Below, piece after piece: positions 63,327 to 64,000 of a DNA stretch of 64,000 nucleotides. How positions within the stretch are numbered: position 1 is the first letter of the stretch; each line of letters opens with the position of its first letter. The stretch is taken from positions 4,096 to 68,095 of the forward strand of contig NZ_JACKSH010000050.1 in the NCBI RefSeq assembly GCF_025821625.1, given 5' to 3'. The translations under genes were made by a program, and so were the position numbers. Origin of the DNA: Mycolicibacterium pyrenivorans (GTDB lineage: Bacteria; Actinomycetota; Actinomycetes; Mycobacteriales; Mycobacteriaceae). The notes under the pieces were generated by a model. The model did not search any database. It worked only from the letters and a program-made list of their open reading frames with translations, and had not been told where the DNA came from.

Positions 63327-63523
63327 ACTTCACCACGTTGATCGGGATCCGCCATCTCCCCTAGACCGCCGGCCTGTAACCAGGCGACCTGGCGTGCGCG
63401 AGCAGATGATGCTGCCGCTTGCTGCAATGCGATCCGTACCGTGTCCGACACGCCGGATGTCTTGAGTTCTTTCTGTGCGGCAGCCAGCAGGTCGTCGTCG
63501 AGATCGATCAAGCGCTTAGTCAT
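63317..63523 (-). CDS. vapB: VapB antitoxin (second module)
   Basis: A 68-residue antitoxin: MTKRLIDLDDDLLAAAQKEL, TSGVSDTVRIALQQAAASSA and a tail with LGEMADPDQRGEVW that should bind VapC. ATG at 63523 follows AGGTGA. Two GTATATAC sites lie upstream. Confidence 0.88.
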   Translation of the reverse strand: MTKRLIDLDDDLLAAAQKELKTSGVSDTVRIALQQAAASSARARQVAWLQAGGLGEMADPDQRGEVWR

Positions 63524-63541
63524 TTCACCTGGCCTCCAACT

Positions 63542-63571
63542 GTATATACCAAATGCCGACTCAGTATATAC
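63542..63571. promoter_or_regulatory. Twin GTATATAC operators of the second vapBC
   Basis: GTATATAC at 63542-63549 and 63564-63571, centres 22 bp apart, lie 19-48 bp upstream of vapB. Two palindromes on one helix face suit a hetero-octameric VapBC repressor. Confidence 0.7.
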
Positions 63572-63623
63572 CCCCGTTTGGGTGGGTGCGGGACGCATGT
63601 GAACCCCGGAGCGGAATATGCAT

Positions 63624-63661
63624 AAATCGAATACGAAGGGTCACCAGTAAACCACTGCTTA
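63624..63661. repeat. TA-boundary repeat R5
   Basis: AAATCGAATACGAAGGGTCA onward matches R4 at 28 of 38 positions. It lies upstream of the second vapBC. Confidence 0.6.
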
Positions 63662-63896
63662 GTCCTCTGCCGCCCCAACGGCTCTCGCCCTGTTCAAGCT
63701 GGCGGTTTCCACGACGCGACCCGAGCTTGTCGATCGCGCATCGAGTTTTGCGACAACTACACGCGACGAAGTCTTAGTCTCTCCCGACGAAGACGACACG
63801 GTGGGCCGCGACAGCACACACGGGAACGGGCGCGTGCCAGGCGGTCATCGCACACCAGGACACGCATCCGACGCTATGGAGAAAGAGGTGCCGGAA
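63662..63896. other. Gene-free stretch before the GMC gene
   Basis: No gene, repeat or operator could be supported here. An AGAGG ribosome-binding site lies near 63884 for the next gene. The promoter was not identified. Confidence 0.5.
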
Positions 63897-64000
63897 ATGA
63901 GCCCCACCGCCGAATTCGACTTCGTCATCGTGGGAGCAGGCAGTGCGGGCTGCCTGCTCGCAAATCGGCTCAGCGCCAACCCTGATCACCGTGTGCTCTT
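63897..64000 (+). CDS. GMC-family oxidoreductase, N-terminal part
   Basis: The first 34 codons read [20 protein letters not shown] and then [14 protein letters not shown], the FAD-binding Rossmann start (GAGSAG) of glucose-methanol-choline oxidoreductases such as choline dehydrogenase. The gene runs off the window, so substrate is unknown. ATG at 63897, with AGAGG upstream. Confidence 0.85.
   Translation, partial: MSPTAEFDFVIVGAGSAGCLLANRLSANPDHRVL

Noticed and set aside
59626..63661. A classic integron with attC sites
   Set aside because: No integrase gene in the window and the RYYYAAC/GTTRRRY core pairs are not clearly present; only cassette-like layout is claimed.
1..64000. CRISPR arrays, tRNA or rRNA genes
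   Set aside because: No regularly spaced repeat-spacer units and no tRNA or rRNA-like segments were recognised by eye.

Overview
The window looks like a chromosome segment of a fast-growing environmental mycobacterium (Mycolicibacterium-like). It is very GC-rich. It encodes the actinobacterial RNA polymerase-binding protein RbpA with an almost mycobacterium-identical sequence, the mycobacterial Lnt/Ppm1 lipoprotein-acylation and polyprenol-mannose pair, a divergent LppI/LipT-like pair ordered as in M. tuberculosis, a mycofactocin-type SDR and DosR-like boxes. No rRNA, tRNA, CRISPR array or intact insertion sequence was seen.

Layout. 0-5 kb: fxsA, amidohydrolase, lnt and ppm1 in one overlapping operon, converging on rbpA. 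5-16 kb: a winged-helix/hydrolase fusion, a lipoprotein behind three 11-bp direct repeats, a KmtR-like ArsR repressor with its CDF metal exporter, lppI/lipT, a copper amine oxidase and two regulator-type genes. 16-21 kb: RDD and DoxX membrane proteins (the latter with an 11-residue repeat tail), LysR, a crotonase lacking both catalytic glutamates, and an EamA exporter. 21.7-28.7 kb: PhoU, a phosphoribosyltransferase/hydrolase fusion, a WS/DGAT-hydrolase pair, a tandem universal stress protein and two small proteins. Three promoter regions here carry tandem DosR-like boxes 22-23 bp apart, so this may be a dormancy/hypoxia stress island. 28.7-33 kb: a potABCD-type polyamine ABC operon whose ATPase appears to start at CTG. 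33-50 kb: MFS and NCS1 transporters around a decayed P1 peptidase gene, TspO, PsiE, a TetR-SDR-thioesterase operon with twin operators, a siderophore-interacting protein, an unusual pyruvate kinase, a polysaccharide pyruvyl transferase and a KefB-type antiporter.

51-58 kb is a copper/nitrogen-oxide cluster. A DUF1326 protein lies behind CsoR/RicR-like boxes. Next are a giant membrane-anchored NirK-like copper protein, a SufR-like Cys-containing regulator with a perfect palindrome in its divergent promoter, a hemerythrin-DUF2249 protein, a second NirK-like copper protein and a CopD-like membrane protein. The likely theme is handling of nitrite/NO and copper under low oxygen, which would fit the DosR-like island upstream.

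58-64 kb is a decayed accessory zone. It has a frameshifted DHFR-family gene, 5'-truncated genes, three copies of a CGTCACnGTGACG palindrome, and four toxin-antitoxin modules (relFG, vapBC, mazEF, vapBC) all on the minus strand. Copies of a short repeat lie beside these modules, so the zone resembles a cassette-like TA array. The window ends inside a GMC oxidoreductase gene.
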